From NCBI GenBank assembly GCA_013365325.1, contig JABVXV010000150.1, positions 62,001-126,000 on the forward strand: a stretch of DNA of 64,000 nt, written 5' to 3'. Shown here piece by piece: positions 13,890 through 26,661 of the stretch (its first letter is position 1; the number at the start of each line of letters is the position of its first letter). The notes under the pieces were generated by a model, which was not told the DNA's origin, ran no database searches, and saw only the letters and a list, made by a program, of their open reading frames with translations. A program made the translations under genes and the position numbers. This DNA is from Dipetalonema caudispina. Lineage: Eukaryota; Nematoda; Chromadorea; Rhabditida; Onchocercidae.

Positions 13890-15090
13890 CTTTAAAAAAA
13901 AAAAAAAAAGAATCGTTATTTAAAAATGGCCAAATAGTATGGTTGTTTGTAATGATAAATTAAATGAAATTGAAGTGTACAGTTTGTTAGATCGATTTAT
14001 GATGATGGTAAATTAAGTAAGCAAATTGAATCCAGTAATAAAATACTGGTTGTCCCCTGTAAGATAGTTGATGATGTTGAAAGATATGATGGCGTTGATG
14101 GTTGATGATGATGATGATGATATCGTGAAATGGGAGAAGTAAAGCGGTGCGTTTTGCTTGGAAAAGCTAAACTTTTGCGTCGTCACCCCTCCTCCTTCTC
14201 TTTCAGTTAAAAAGCTTCAACTACTGTCGCTCTTCTGGGACGTCCCATTGGGAGGGATCGAAAATACTATAGCTTAGGGGAAAAAGGCGGTGTTCCTAAG
14301 TAAGCAATCATCGATCAACCATCCAACAACTTAAACAACCATAAACCGAACGTTACCAATTTTTCAACAATCTCCTACTATCCGCAATCATACCATGTCA
14401 CCTAATTGATTGTTTATTAATTTACATTTCTGTGATAATAAAATGATTAAAGTATAATAGACATAGGTAAGTTATGATAAGTGAACATTGTAATATGGTA
14501 AATAATAGTTGTTAGGAACTGTACACTTATCATTTAATTAACGCAGTTATAACTAATGTGAAAGAAGCAAATAATGAATGATATAATGATCGATATGATG
14601 GAGAGGTTCAATCAGTGTAAAAAAATAACAATTTTTAATGATACTTTGTTTTTTAATAATTTGAATATAGATAAACTCTTAGAGGTCTAAACTATCAAAT
14701 TTGATCAATTATTATTCTATAATTCAAATTTACGATTAAGCTATCTTCAATAAGCCAAAAAAATACATTGGAATTCTGCGAAATTAAACAAAATTGATAA
14801 GTTGTGGTATTTTGTTACTGATAAAATTTGATAGGAAAGAATTGAATGAATAAAGTTAAACTTGCTAAACAATATAAAAATTCTATGTAATATTTTATTT
14901 ATTGATTGAAATAATTTATAAAAGCAAAAAAGAAAAGAAAAATGGAGTTAACATCATTTATTTGTTTATTTACATGTCATATATTTCATTTTTGTCAACA
15001 ATTATTTTATCAATAGAAATGAAAAAGTGGAATGAAATAGTATTAAAAATGATTGGAAAAATTATTATTTGGTTAATAAAACAATAAATT

Positions 15091-15122
<32 letters not shown>

Positions 15123-15249
15123 GACTTTATATATCATTCATCGATTATTGAATATTAAAGTATAACTGAGTAAATAAGTGAGAAAATAAACAAATTCTTA
15201 AAAATTTTCTTTCAGTAAATATGATTTACCGATAATAGTAAATGCAAAT
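13890..15249. other. Upstream region of the SIX gene
   Basis: Mostly AT-rich, with a GAT-triplet microsatellite at 14103-14121. The block at about 14130-14310 is visibly more GC-rich than its surroundings and is the best promoter candidate for the minus-strand SIX gene. No exon is recognised. Confidence 0.5.
14237..14246. promoter_or_regulatory. Perfect palindrome GGGACGTCCC upstream of the SIX gene
   Basis: A 10-bp perfect palindrome with a GACGTC (CRE-like) core, followed by ATTGG (a CCAAT box on the minus strand). It is about 350 bp upstream of the SIX start in a locally GC-rich block. Its regulatory role is inferred from position and motif only. Confidence 0.3.
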
Positions 15250-15259
15250 GATAATGGTA

Positions 15260-15291
<32 letters not shown>

Positions 15292-15320
15292 GATGATGAT
15301 GATGATGATGATGATGATAA
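15250..15320. repeat. (TAA)n-(TGA)n triplet microsatellite
   Basis: Compound AAT and ATG triplet repeats. A second, shorter ATG/AAT-rich stretch lies at about 15600-15640, so the coding-like island at 15362-15590 is bracketed by triplet repeats. Confidence 0.9.
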
Positions 15321-15361
15321 TGAGGTGATGGGTAGTAATGATGTAGTATACCAGAAATCAG

Positions 15362-15590
15362 TGCTGCGGTCTAATGCAATGCATCTTCTTCAAACTGGTG
15401 CTTGGATCGAAGCATTTCAATAGTTTTCGAAATAATCTTCTGGCACAAAGGCTATCATGGCTGTCACATCTTTGCCTAACACCTTGTCAATCACTCAACA
15501 GGCTTCCTCCAATTCTTGCAATGTATGTTTTAATGCCCCGTAATGTTTCTGCTACTACATTGGTATCATTTTGACTATCTAATCTTCAAA
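15362..15590 (-). pseudogene. Coding-like island with three in-frame TGA stops, family unknown
   Basis: This short segment is clearly richer in G+C than its surroundings. On the minus strand one frame reads like part of a soluble protein (pieces ALKHTLQELEEAC, VIDKVLGKDVTAMIAFVPED, RRCIALDRSTDFW) but is interrupted by three TGA codons and by nothing else over roughly 65 codons. Each TGA could come from one C-to-T change in a CGA Arg codon, which would fit a decaying gene copy. I do not recognise the family. A plus-strand frame of 66 codons is also open here but is less protein-like. Confidence 0.35.
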
Positions 15591-16289
15591 CGATGTAGTA
15601 ATAATGATGATAATGATAATGATAATAACAGTGATGATAAGGTTAACAATAACATTTTTCACAGCACCGAAAACTACGCATGATAATATTAAATTGAATT
15701 TTCAACTGCAAAAAATTTCCATTAACTAAAAAAGTTGGATATTGATTTCAAAAATTTAAAATTTATTTCTATTACTACTCTAACAATAACATAATCTATT
15801 TAAAATGTTTACTATTTTTTTCATTCAAGTTTGATTTTTTTTTTTCTTTCTTCTCTTCTCTTAAATGAATTTTCTAAAATATTCTCTTACTATATATTTT
15901 ACTTTGCTATTTTTGAACTTTTTTTTTTTTTTCATTAAAATATTAATCAGCGTTTTTCAATGCGACATATTTGTAGGTAAATAGCATGAAAAGCTAAAAA
16001 GCTAAAAAAAAATAAAAAAATAAAATCTAAATTCATTTCAAATAAACTTAGTTTAAAACTAAAATTAGAAGAAAAAAGTATGTTTTTTGATAGTTACAAA
16101 TAGTTTTTGTTAGAGAATTTGATAGCTTTCATTGCGGCATAAATTCTTTTTCCTTAAATATTTGTATTTTTTTTTTTTTTTTTTTGAACATTTTCCTGAC
16201 AATTTTTTTTTTTTTTTTTGGTAATTTTAATGTTTATTCCGTTTTTTCTTTTTTGTAATTATTGATTTCTTCAAATAGTTTTTTTTCTT

Positions 16290-16292
<3 letters not shown>

Positions 16293-16325
<33 letters not shown>
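16293..16325. repeat. Poly(T) tract of 33
   Basis: One of the longest homopolymers in the window. It lies in a T-rich region at 16165-16325 with several other T runs, followed by an A run at about 16408-16428. Confidence 0.9.
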
Positions 16326-16326
<1 letters not shown>

Positions 16327-16622
16327 ATTATTTTTTGTAAAATAGAGGGGAAAAAAAAATTTTGATGAAAAAATATTACATTTTCACCGTAATAATTTAA
16401 CATTTTAAAAAAAAAAAAAAAAAAAAAAGGATAAAAGGAATTTTTCAGTTCTTTTGTTTTCTTTCTTTCACTTTTTTCTCCGCACTCTTCTCTTTCTTTT
16501 TTTTCTTTTTTTGAGATGTAATAAAATAAAAAATGAGGTATCTGTCAACATTTAGAACAATGTAATTAAAGTTTTCATGTTGGTTAAGAATAACATAACT
16601 AATTAATTAATTAATGACAGAT

Positions 16623-16743
16623 GAATTGTAATCAAAAGAAGCATTTTCTATTAGCTTTCCTTTTCTGCAGTAAACTTTCTTTTTAATTGCATGAATTTAG
16701 TATCGTAACAGTACGATAGTTGGAATATTAGGCTTGAATAGGA
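16623..16743 (+). repeat. Left copy of a 121-bp exact direct duplication flanking a gap
   Basis: The 121 bases ending at the gap are identical to the 121 bases after it (16844-16964). This is the usual sign of two overlapping contig ends that were scaffolded instead of merged. Confidence 0.95.
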
Positions 16744-16843
16744 NNNNNNNNNNNNNNNNNNNNNNNNNNNNNNNNNNNNNNNNNNNNNNNNNNNNNNNNN
16801 NNNNNNNNNNNNNNNNNNNNNNNNNNNNNNNNNNNNNNNNNNN
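16744..16843. other. Assembly gap (100 N)
   Basis: Exactly 100 N. Because its flanks are identical, the true gap is probably negative (an overlap), unless a real tandem duplication exists. Confidence 0.99.
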
Positions 16844-16964
16844 GAATTGTAATCAAAAGAAGCATTTTCTATTAGCTTTCCTTTTCTGCAGTAAACTTTC
16901 TTTTTAATTGCATGAATTTAGTATCGTAACAGTACGATAGTTGGAATATTAGGCTTGAATAGGA
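16844..16964 (+). repeat. Right copy of the 121-bp gap-flanking duplication
   Basis: Base-for-base copy of 16623-16743, beginning GAATTGTAATC and ending GCTTGAATAGGA. The sequence continues normally afterwards. Confidence 0.95.
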
Positions 16965-19250
16965 TAAGAATATTGGGCCAAAATAACAAAATGGGAAAAA
17001 AAAGCCCGAAAAAATTTTGCTAGAATAGAGGGAAAAGTCATCATAACCAAATGTTGAAATTTCGATTTCCGGTTAAGAAATTAGCATTTCTTTGATACCT
17101 TTAATGCATGCTAATATTTTAATTTAGAATAATCAAATTTCAGGACTTAAATTTCAAACAGTTTCAGATATTATTACAAGTTCAAGTTTATACTTCTAAT
17201 AATTGCTTTTTCGAAATTCATGCAGGTTTCTCAATTCTTTCGTTTTGCAGATTTCCATAATTTTCCTATCATTTCCATTCGAGCCCAAAATGAAATTTCA
17301 TTTGTTCGATTTCCATAAAAATTGTGAAAAAACCCGTATAAATTCAGTTCTTTTTTTTTTTTCTGTGTGTGTTTTTCGGTTGGCGGAAAGAGGTAAATAA
17401 TTGAATGAGAGAAAGAGATAATACATTAACCAACAACTTTTATCCATTTTTTCTTCATTTTCTTTTTTTTTTGAAATATCATAAAATTTGAAAATATTTA
17501 AAGCGTATGAAAGATTAATAATGTATGGATATAAACATAAATCATCAGGATAGGTAAATAATACACAATTAATTTCATTAATCCATCACCAATAAATTCT
17601 TCGATGAGAATAAGTAAGTAATGAATGAAATGTGCGAATTATTTGAATAATTGTTATAAACAAATAAAATATTATCAATAGTTCCTAATTTATTTTATTT
17701 GCAATAATATTTCTTCCATCAATTTTTTAACATCATCCATCATAATGATATCGTTATCATTGATACCTGAAATGGAATATGTTGTGATGAAAATTATTTT
17801 AAAATTAGGCAGACGAAATTTTTAAACTTTTTATAAAGTAAGAATTTCATGAAGGTGAGGTAAGGAATTAAAGGCAAAATATTTGATGAAAAACAATGAA
17901 ATAACAGGTAATGGCGAAGATAGGAAAAAAAAAAAGAAAAAAGCCGGATTGATGAATTCTTTAACATTGCAGTATTTTGCTGAAGGATAATGATAATTAG
18001 TTCATATGAAATTAAGCAAGTACAAAACTTTAATTAGCTAAGTAACAATCATTGGTTCACTTCTTGTATCACAAATGTGACATTAATATTTACTTAAAAT
18101 GTGGTGTCCAATTGGGATATTTTTTCGGTAAATGCTTGAAAATTTTTTCTTCGCAAAAAAAAAAACAATAATACAAAGTTGCATTTTCAGTAAAATATAT
18201 CCTAGCCATATGCACAAGTATACAAATTATTGGAATATAAGGAAGAATATGTAAAAGGTTTTCTGGACTATCCGGAAGAGAGTCAGCTGAGCTAACAGAA
18301 AAAGCAATTTATGGAACAACACAAAACATTAGCAGTTCACCGGAAGTCAGGCAGATAATTACTGAGAATTGAACGGATGGTTTAATCCGTTATCCAAGGA
18401 AACCACTTCATCAGCTTTATGTCAACTAATCTATCGAATGATATTCGTTATGCTATCTGTCACTTTCGGGGTCACCAGAACAATTTCTCTATCATATATT
18501 GGCATCACTGAGGTATTGCATCAGAAGTATTTATTTCAAATATTTATGAAGCGTTAATTTTAACAACTATATTTTAACGAAATTAGTACTGTTTAGCATT
18601 AGACGATTCAAAGGGTTACCGATAAAGGACTTAAATGATCACGGTCAGAGGATAGAATAAAAGTAGAGTCGAATAAATTGGTACTATTCGGGAAGTACCA
18701 CTTATTTCTTATTTTTGGTTATCCAACTTTTACTGATTATTTGAAATCGTTAACTTAAAAGGTGGAACACTTTGAAGGCTTCTAAAAAAGATAGGTAGGT
18801 ATTACTGAAAATTTGTGCAAATTACTCAAAATTTGTCAAATCCCGAATATTCAAATGTTTTAAGTGTAACAATTCTGATTGTTGCCATATATAAATTAAA
18901 AATTCTTAAATATTTAAATAGAAATATTGATTGATTTCTTTTGATATTTGTAACACAAAAGCAATCAATAAACTCATATATGAGCGTTTTTCTTTTTTTT
19001 GTCATAATTCAAATTTCCCTTTTCCTTTCACGATATTTCAGTTAATTATGCAAATATCCTTCTAATGAAAAAATTTCTAAAAGAATTAACTTTAACTCTT
19101 TTGATTTGAAAGTAGAACATAGAATGTAAACCATAAAAACATTAGTAAAAAATTGACTATACAATTTTACAATTTATTTATTTCGGATAAAACATATCAA
19201 AATTTTGAAATTTTTAACATTTTTTAATTGATTTTCGAAAAATTTCTTAG
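16965..19250. other. Intergenic, no supported gene
   Basis: AT-rich. The part at about 18230-18700 has more mixed base composition, but all six frames are interrupted and no family is recognisable. It could be old decayed sequence. I see no splice-consistent gene. Confidence 0.5.
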
Positions 19251-19382
19251 TTAATTACCGTATTCTTTGGCGGTTGCCGTTGTTGAGGTTGCTGCAATGC
19301 CAACGATTACTGTTGACAGCTTTTGAATGTTGCTGTCAACTTTGCCGATGTTGTTATTGCTTTTCGTGATCGTTTCAGCTTC
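19251..19382 (-). other. Possible alternative last exon of the CCDC9-like gene
   Basis: After an ATTTTCAG acceptor, the minus strand opens a 43-codon frame rich in Ser/Thr/Ala, ending in TAA. It is phase 0, so it could be spliced directly to the phase-0 end of the exon 21504-21282 of the CCDC9-like gene in place of the exon 20669-20337. There is no independent proof of expression. Confidence 0.25.
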
Positions 19383-20336
19383 CTGAAAATATCTCTCATC
19401 TTTATCAACATTAAAATTTCAGGAGAGGAAGATAAATGGGAAATGTTGAGAGGGAATAACATAGAAAGTAGGTGAAAGAAGCCGGAAAGAGAGGAACAAG
19501 CAATCTATTGGTAATGGGATACTGTGGTTTGGTATCAAATTTCACCTTTTTGCCATTTCAACGGAAAATATAGACAAGAGATAGAGTTAAGCTTATTGAA
19601 TTTTATTCTGAAAATATGTGAATAGACAGTGAGATAAAATATATAGACGTGAGAATACTTTAAAAGAAAGTAAATATTCTGAAGAAGTCAAAACCAAACA
19701 TTCATTTGACTCAACAAAATTCATACATACACATAGATATTATTAGTTACGTAATTAGCCAGCGCAGTTGTATCAGTTGCGCCATAAAATCAACATTGTT
19801 AGAGGAGTTAACCATCACCATCCAAAACTCTTCAAAGCTTAAAATATTTCATCCACGATACTAACTAATACTTCCGTTTGCATATATAAATAGAGAAAAA
19901 GAGAATAAATGAAATTCTAAATTATAAATTTAATTTATTGAGATAAGAAGTTCTAATTTCATTTCAAATTGGATGAAGAAATTATTTCAGTACAAACTAT
20001 AAAATTATAAGCTTTCTGTCTGAAAAATGTGATTTGGCTAATAGTTATTTTTTGAATTTGTTAGCATTTAAATTTTCATTATCTTTCAAATATTTTCCAT
20101 CAACTATTTCCAATCAGTTCGATTTATTTAAAAACAAAGAAACAGATTTGGTTTTTCATTTGCTGCATGCATAAAATTGAAAAATGAGTAATATGTGGCA
20201 TTTTTCAGTTCCGAAAATCTTGGATACTTGAAAGTAGCACACAAATATCCGTTGATTTAAGCATACAAACGTAAAATTGGAAATTACTGATTCTGAATAC
20301 TTCAAAAATTAATTCAAATTTACACTTTCACCAAAA

Positions 20337-23214
20337 TTAAGAGTCCGAAATGAGAACCTTTTTCAATTCAAGCATGGAAACATTCACTTTAACTGTATCC
20401 AAATGTTGTGTAGTAGCCATTTTTAACATCGGGACGGCAGCAGCGGTTGAAGCAACTCGTCGAGTAGAATATCGTTTTCTGGACGATCCGGATGATGATT
20501 TCTTGTAGTTTCCGGTTGGTTGTCTGTTTAATTGTCCATTGGAAGATGCATGAGACTGTTTCAGTTTACTCACCGGTTTCATGAAATGAGTGTTCCGTAA
20601 TACAACACCATTACCATCGTTTCCGCTACCGGAACTTTTCAGATTTTTCGAATTTTTACCATCAAATATCTTAAATAGCAGAATATTAGCAAAATTGATC
20701 GCTTTCTTACCACCCATATTATTGTTTATTCCTTGAATCATCGATGATTACTTTTTATAAAACAACTTCAGACTAGTTTAAATATCACATCGATGACATC
20801 CTGACTTGGAACTAACCCAATAAAACTGGAAAATCCTTTTTTTTTTTTTTTTTTAATAAACAGCAAAGTTTTCGCATCGTAGAAATAATCCTACGATTCA
20901 CTGAAAATCCATCATAACTGAATAAATGAATGCAATCAAATGGAATATAGCAATTAAAATGTAGAAATTTACGAAGGGATGTAAGAAGTTTTTATTACTT
21001 TTCCATCTTTTTTTAAATTTTCATGAACAATTTCAAGTGCAGAAAGAAATGGAAATAAAATGGATAATACTTAAATATACATCATATATTTAGTCAACGA
21101 TACCTAATATTAAGTATAAAGACGTTAACCTAAGGTTACATGTGTTTTGCATTAATCCCAATCATATATTTAACAATTCTAAGTTTTTACTAATAATTAT
21201 GACTGTTTTTTTTTTACAGTAAAAAAAATTCGATATTAATATAAATGAGTAAAATTTTTGAATTAAAGATAAAAAGCATACTTTTTTGTTTGATAACGAC
21301 GTATTTTTGTTCGTTTCAAGACAAACTATAATTTTGGTGCCTTCTAACTTCTGTTTCTTCTCCTTAATTTCAGCAACTTTTTTCGACGTAACATTATTGT
21401 TACTTCTGGTACCGTTACTACGATTCTTGAATCTACGTAAAAAATGCGCATTAGATCCCTTGTTATTGTCGATATCGGGTACATTCTCTTTCCAATTTTC
21501 AACACTAAACATATGATATGATTAGGATTGTGAAAAATTTTTTGGGAAATATAAGAATATGATAATGAAAGATTGGGAAGAAAGAATGATGAAGTGAAAG
21601 GATTTCAAAGCAAAATGAATCAGTAGATGAAGAAATTTAATGGAAAAGTAAACTTAATTAATGTTAACACTTAACCCAATTGATCTTTATAATAATGTTC
21701 TATGTTTTTTTTTCATTTCCTAAATCTAAACTATCGATTAAATTCTATTTCATAGAAATTTTCCGAAAATATTCCAGTATATTTAATGATCAAAGATTGG
21801 ATTTTAATCGTTTTTTTTTTCATTAAATACTGAAAAAAAGAAAATGATAAACCTTGTCTTTCCAGCATCCCATTCTCGATCCCATTCTCCAGGCTTCTTA
21901 GTTTTCAATGTGCTTTTCTGCAAAAAAAAAAAGGAAAGAAAAATGATTTCCATCTTTTAACGAACAGAAGTCATTAGAATAAAACTTTATTTTAAAAATT
22001 TTTCAATCAATAAAATGCATTTCTTCCTTGCGGAAAATACTTCTTTCAACACGATCGAATATTTTATTACGCCAATCATTTATCGATTTTTATATATGAT
22101 TAGGTTACAGATGGTTGCAAATTGATGAATGAACAGATTTCTTAGTAAATCTTTTAAAGTCAAATGTATAGAAGTCTAATAACTCATAGTTCTCAATGTA
22201 TTATTTTCAACGAATTGTTCTTATTCTGTGTAAAGTTGATCTATTCACTACAACTTTTCAATTCTATCATATACTTATATGATCGTATCGTATCAAAACC
22301 ATTTACCGATATGTAACTTCTAAAATGTCATTTCAAGCACTGTTAGGAATAATAATAATAAAAATAATAATAACTCAAATTCTAATTTTAAAATAATAAC
22401 AATAAAAATGAATAAGTAAAAATTAATAACATTCACTAAATTAAAATGAACAAATTAATGAAAGAGTAAAGTCTAACTCTAATTAAACTTAGTATGAGAA
22501 GAGAAGGGGAAGTGTAATAACAGTTTACCATAGAAAAATAATATGCTGACTCTGATTATCCTTTAACTTTGATTTGTTGAAAAATTTACATTTCTGTACA
22601 TTGTCCCTTTTGCTCCACCATAAAGGTTCATTTTTCCATATTCGTTGACAAAATTTGCGCGATCTTCTTCTACAAGCTACAATGGAATTAAAAGAAGTGA
22701 AATGATCAAAAAAATTTTTATATACATTTAAAAATTAAACTTTTCATTTATACAGTTTGATGAGAGGAAATTTTTCAGCTAATATAGGTAAGATTTATGT
22801 AAAGAAAAAGAAAAAAAGAAAGAAAAGATTGAATTATTTGAGTTTAATTTCGAAGAAGACGAATGATAATTATAGTTGTTAATTTGGGAATTTACAACAA
22901 CTATTGAGATAATAAATTTGTTGAAAATAATAATTTCTAGCAAAAAATTTTTTTTATTGCCCATTGATCTATTTAATAATAATAATAATTATTATTATTA
23001 TTTATCTATAATATTGAAATTTGATAGTAAATCTAACCTCTTTTCTTTGTTCGATTAATTGATTCTTTTTTCGTATCTCAGCAATTTTCTTATCTAAAGC
23101 TTCCTCATCCTCTTTGGATCGAATACGTCCACGATCAGCTATTGATTCCGATTCTTTTTCCATTAATTTACCATTTTCTTCATTTTTTTCTTCATCTTTT
23201 GTCTTTGCCATCAT
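20337..23214 (-). CDS. ccdc9: CCDC9-like coiled-coil protein
   Basis: Five exons in consistent phase: 23214-23038, 22676-22590, about 21917-21853, 21504-21282 and about 20669-20337, giving about 294 aa. The N-terminus is highly charged, and residues about 38-59 (ALDKKIAEIRKKNQLIEQ) form a short coiled coil like the one that opens vertebrate CCDC9. Residues about 95-110 contain PGEWDREWDAGKTS, matching the family's conserved tryptophan motif. The C-terminal part is Ser/Asn/Arg-rich and disordered, ending LKKVLISDS. Vertebrate CCDC9 is linked to the exon-junction complex and RNA binding; the role here is inferred by similarity only. The protein is shorter than mammalian CCDC9 and lacks the long acidic tail. 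The acceptor of the last exon (TTTAAG) is the weakest junction. A phase-compatible alternative last exon lies at 19251-19382. Confidence 0.68.
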
Positions 23215-24150
23215 AATTTTTTACCAAAAATTTTTTTGCATATTATTTTTCAAATAAATTAAACAATTTATTTTAGCAAGGAATATTCGAAAAATATAAC
23301 TGAAATTGGCTGCAAATAGAAGCCAAAAAATGAAAAAAAAAAAAAAAAAGACTTTCAGTATCATATACATATATCCTCAATGGATACAAATTTGTTCTTG
23401 AAAATGGCTTTCCATCCCATAAATTACATGTAATGATGAGAAGTGTACTTCCCAATGACAATCTTCCAATTTTTTTTTTTTTATGCAAAAAAAAAAAAGC
23501 CTAGAGAAAAAAAAAAAAGCCTTATTAAGCCTAGAAAATTTGAATTGTATAATAAGATTTGTATCAATAAATGAATGATCAATTTATTTCTAATGAATAA
23601 ATAACAACATCAAATTGGCTTATTTTAAATAGTCGTGGAAGAGTGCAAAAATTTTATGCTTTGTAATTTTTCGAAGATCAAAGATAATGTGCAAGAAATG
23701 TGCTAACAAAGCACTTAGCAAAAGTAATCAGTGCTAACTTTCTTTGCACGAATCAATTTCATAAATTTTAAATTAAAACATTTACGTTTATATATTATTG
23801 CTGTAAATGTATACTATTATTTTTTTTTTTTTTTCACATGAAATATTATCTCATTAAGTATACGAAGTACTCTTAAATGTATACAAATGCAATATATAAT
23901 ATACAATTAAATGAATTAATAATTCGAAAAAATTTTTAATACGCTTTAATTAATTAATAAATTTAATTAAAAGATATTAAAATGAAATATTTAAATAGCA
24001 AAAAAAAAAAAATATCTAAAACAAAATAGACAATTACAAACACAATAAGTTTGTTCAAACAGTGAGTGAAATGGAAAGGTTAAAAAATTGTGGAATGAAT
24101 TGACTGACAACAGGAATGAGTGAGGAATAAATTGGGAAAAATTTTAGAGG

Positions 24151-24181
<31 letters not shown>

Positions 24182-24886
24182 CGGAAAACATCATCAAATG
24201 CATTCATCCTTAGACCATCCAAACAACTCTTCTCATATCTAAAATATTTTCCCTCATATCACAAATGAATATAATATATGTTGAATGAAAGAAATTTACA
24301 TTTAGAATTGTTCTAATTAAAAATTTTAATGGAATAATTAAATTAGAGATATGAAATGAGATGAGAATGCATGAAAAATAGTATTGGGAAAGGAGGAATT
24401 GAATGTTAAGGATGGAATAGGTTAATTTAATTTATTGGTGTAAATTCATTTCTGGAAATAATATGAAAATATATCAGTGATTGTTATATTGATTTCTTTT
24501 ATCAATTTAAAAAATTTACTTAAATTACTTTACTTACAATCTATTAATTTCAATCTAACAATTCTTGCAAAATACTAAAGCTATAATAATATAACAAATA
24601 TGTCCAAAAGGGTAGGATTATATCTTATTCTTTGCTAAAATTGATAGAAAAAAATGTTGAAGCTAAGGATTCAATCAATAAATTCTATCATTTTGTATAT
24701 TTTTGTTTAAAAATAAAAAAAAAAAAAAAAAAGAAGTTTAAATGAAAACAAAAATTCATTGAATGATTCTTCATGAATACAACTAAGAAATGGATGATCG
24801 AACATTGTGAATGTGAGGAATAAATGAAGAAAGGAGAAGAATGGATTCGTAAAAATAAAAACAAAAAAAAAAAAACAAAAATGATG

Positions 24887-24961
24887 ATGCTAATATGTTT
24901 CATCATTATTATCATCATCATCATCATCATTATCATCATCATCATTATTATTATCATCATT
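24887..24961. repeat. CAT/ATT triplet microsatellite
   Basis: Alternating ATC and ATT triplets. The minus-strand translation is a run of Met and Ile, not a protein. Confidence 0.9.
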
Positions 24962-25226
24962 TTTATAATATCAATAAACCAGCTCCGTTTGAATTAATTG
25001 AAGAGAAGAGAAAAAAAAAAAAAAAAGGAAGAACAAAATAGTAACACATTTGAAGTGAGCCCATTCGATTTTTTTTTCATTCGATGTGCGCACATTTCAT
25101 ATGAACAAGAATTAGACACATTTTGTAAAATCGATAAAATTAAACTTAACAATGACATCATAAACTTTTTTTTTTTTTTTTTTACAATTAACAGTAATTC
25201 CTAATCGATAATATAACTTTATTGAT

Positions 25227-25326
25227 TAGTTGAATTTGTCAAATAGTTTTGGATGGAGTTATTTAGTATACAACAAATTATGTATACTAAATAACTCCAT
25301 CCAAAACTATTTGATGAATTCAACTA
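25227..25326. repeat. Long inverted repeat: 44-bp arms, 12-bp loop
   Basis: Arms at 25227-25270 and 25283-25326 are reverse complements with 2 mismatches in 44 positions, around the loop CAACAAATTATG. The core TTTTGGATGGAGTTATTTAG is perfect. It could extrude as a cruciform, or fold as a hairpin RNA if transcribed. No target-site duplication is obvious. Confidence 0.9.
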
Positions 25327-26661
25327 ATATATTTTTAAAATATTTCAACAAATTGATGTCAATTTTAAATTTACAATATTAATGTATGTAGTGACCCTTC
25401 CTTTTTTTTTTCTTTTTTTTTTTTTTTGTATTTTAAAATTGACATTAAAATATCGTAATTATTAGTATTTTATATGACTACTGAAAAAATCACATTTTAA
25501 TTAGTTGAAATTCCAAAACTGTGTACTATGAATGATTATTTGAATTTATATATCATATGTATATATATATATATACAATTAAAGCTGCAGATTATAAAAT
25601 TTAATTTTGATTGAAGCATTTTCAATTTTTTTTTTTTTTTTTTTGTGATGAAAATATCTAAACAGTAAAGAGTACAATTTATTCAATTCGTTCTTCCAAT
25701 CTGTTTGTTTGATTTTTGTTGAATTTTAGAGCACATTCATCAATTACATTGCTGTGATTTTCTTATTTCATTTCCTCAAAACGATAATTTCTTCATCATT
25801 TTTATTTCATTTCAATTCTTATATTTGTCAATAATTATGCATATTCTTTTATGATTATACAAATATTTCGTCATGTAAGTAGTGAGAAAAAAAAAAAAAT
25901 ACGATTGACATCTTAATTTTATCCCCTCACTTAGTTAATTATAATCAGCCATTGAAATATTTTACCATTTCTATTTAAAAATTATTCAGCTAGTCCGCCA
26001 ACTTAACAATTAAATCAATTAACAATTAGCAATCAATTTCAAGAAAAAAACAAGGTTCTTGCGTTAGTTTTATTTAAATTAAAAATAATAGTTTATTAAA
26101 ATGATCGGCAAAGGATCGATTAAAATTATCGAAATGTTAATTTTAGTAAAATGTTAACTTATGATGGAAAACAATGTATGTTGCAAGTATGCAGTATTGA
26201 ATAAAAACATCGATATGCCTAATGGAATAAATATTGGAATTTGAAGTAATCATTTTATTTTCAACAAAATTAAAAATAATTATCTATCTCTACGTCGTTG
26301 AAACGAATTTTAGCAAATTATTTTCTCAACATCAAAATATTCATTCTCCTACATAAATATCATCAAATAGTACTAATCAATTTGTGTATAAACAAATTTC
26401 ATTCCACACTTACAAAAGTAATTGTCGTATTAACAACTATTAATAGTGATGATATTGGCACAATTACGATCTGTACTGCATTATTGGTATCATTTTCGGT
26501 TCATACTTTAAGAGTTTCAGAATAGTATCACAATTGTGAAGAAGTGATAATACAAGAGATTCACTACGATAATCAATACATTAACATATCACTGGGACAA
26601 ATTCAAATATTCATAAATTCAAATTATTTTGTTTATATTGCAATAAAGAGAACATCTAAAA

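Larger units (their letters stand above)
23215..26661. other. AT-rich intergenic with repeats
   Basis: No supported gene. It contains a 30-A run (24151-24180), a CAT/ATT triplet tract (24887-24961), a long near-perfect hairpin (25227-25326) and several poly(T) tracts. Open frames here are Met/Ile or Lys/Phe repeats. Confidence 0.55.

Noticed and set aside
15374..15574. 66-codon plus-strand frame
   Set aside because: Open by chance opposite the TGA-interrupted minus-strand frame, which has the more protein-like composition; neither is called as a functional gene.
18230..18700. More GC-balanced block that might be an old gene
   Set aside because: All frames are interrupted and no motif is recognisable on either strand.
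24688..24960. 90-codon Met/Ile/Phe-rich minus-strand frame
   Set aside because: Built from CAT/ATT triplets and poly(T).
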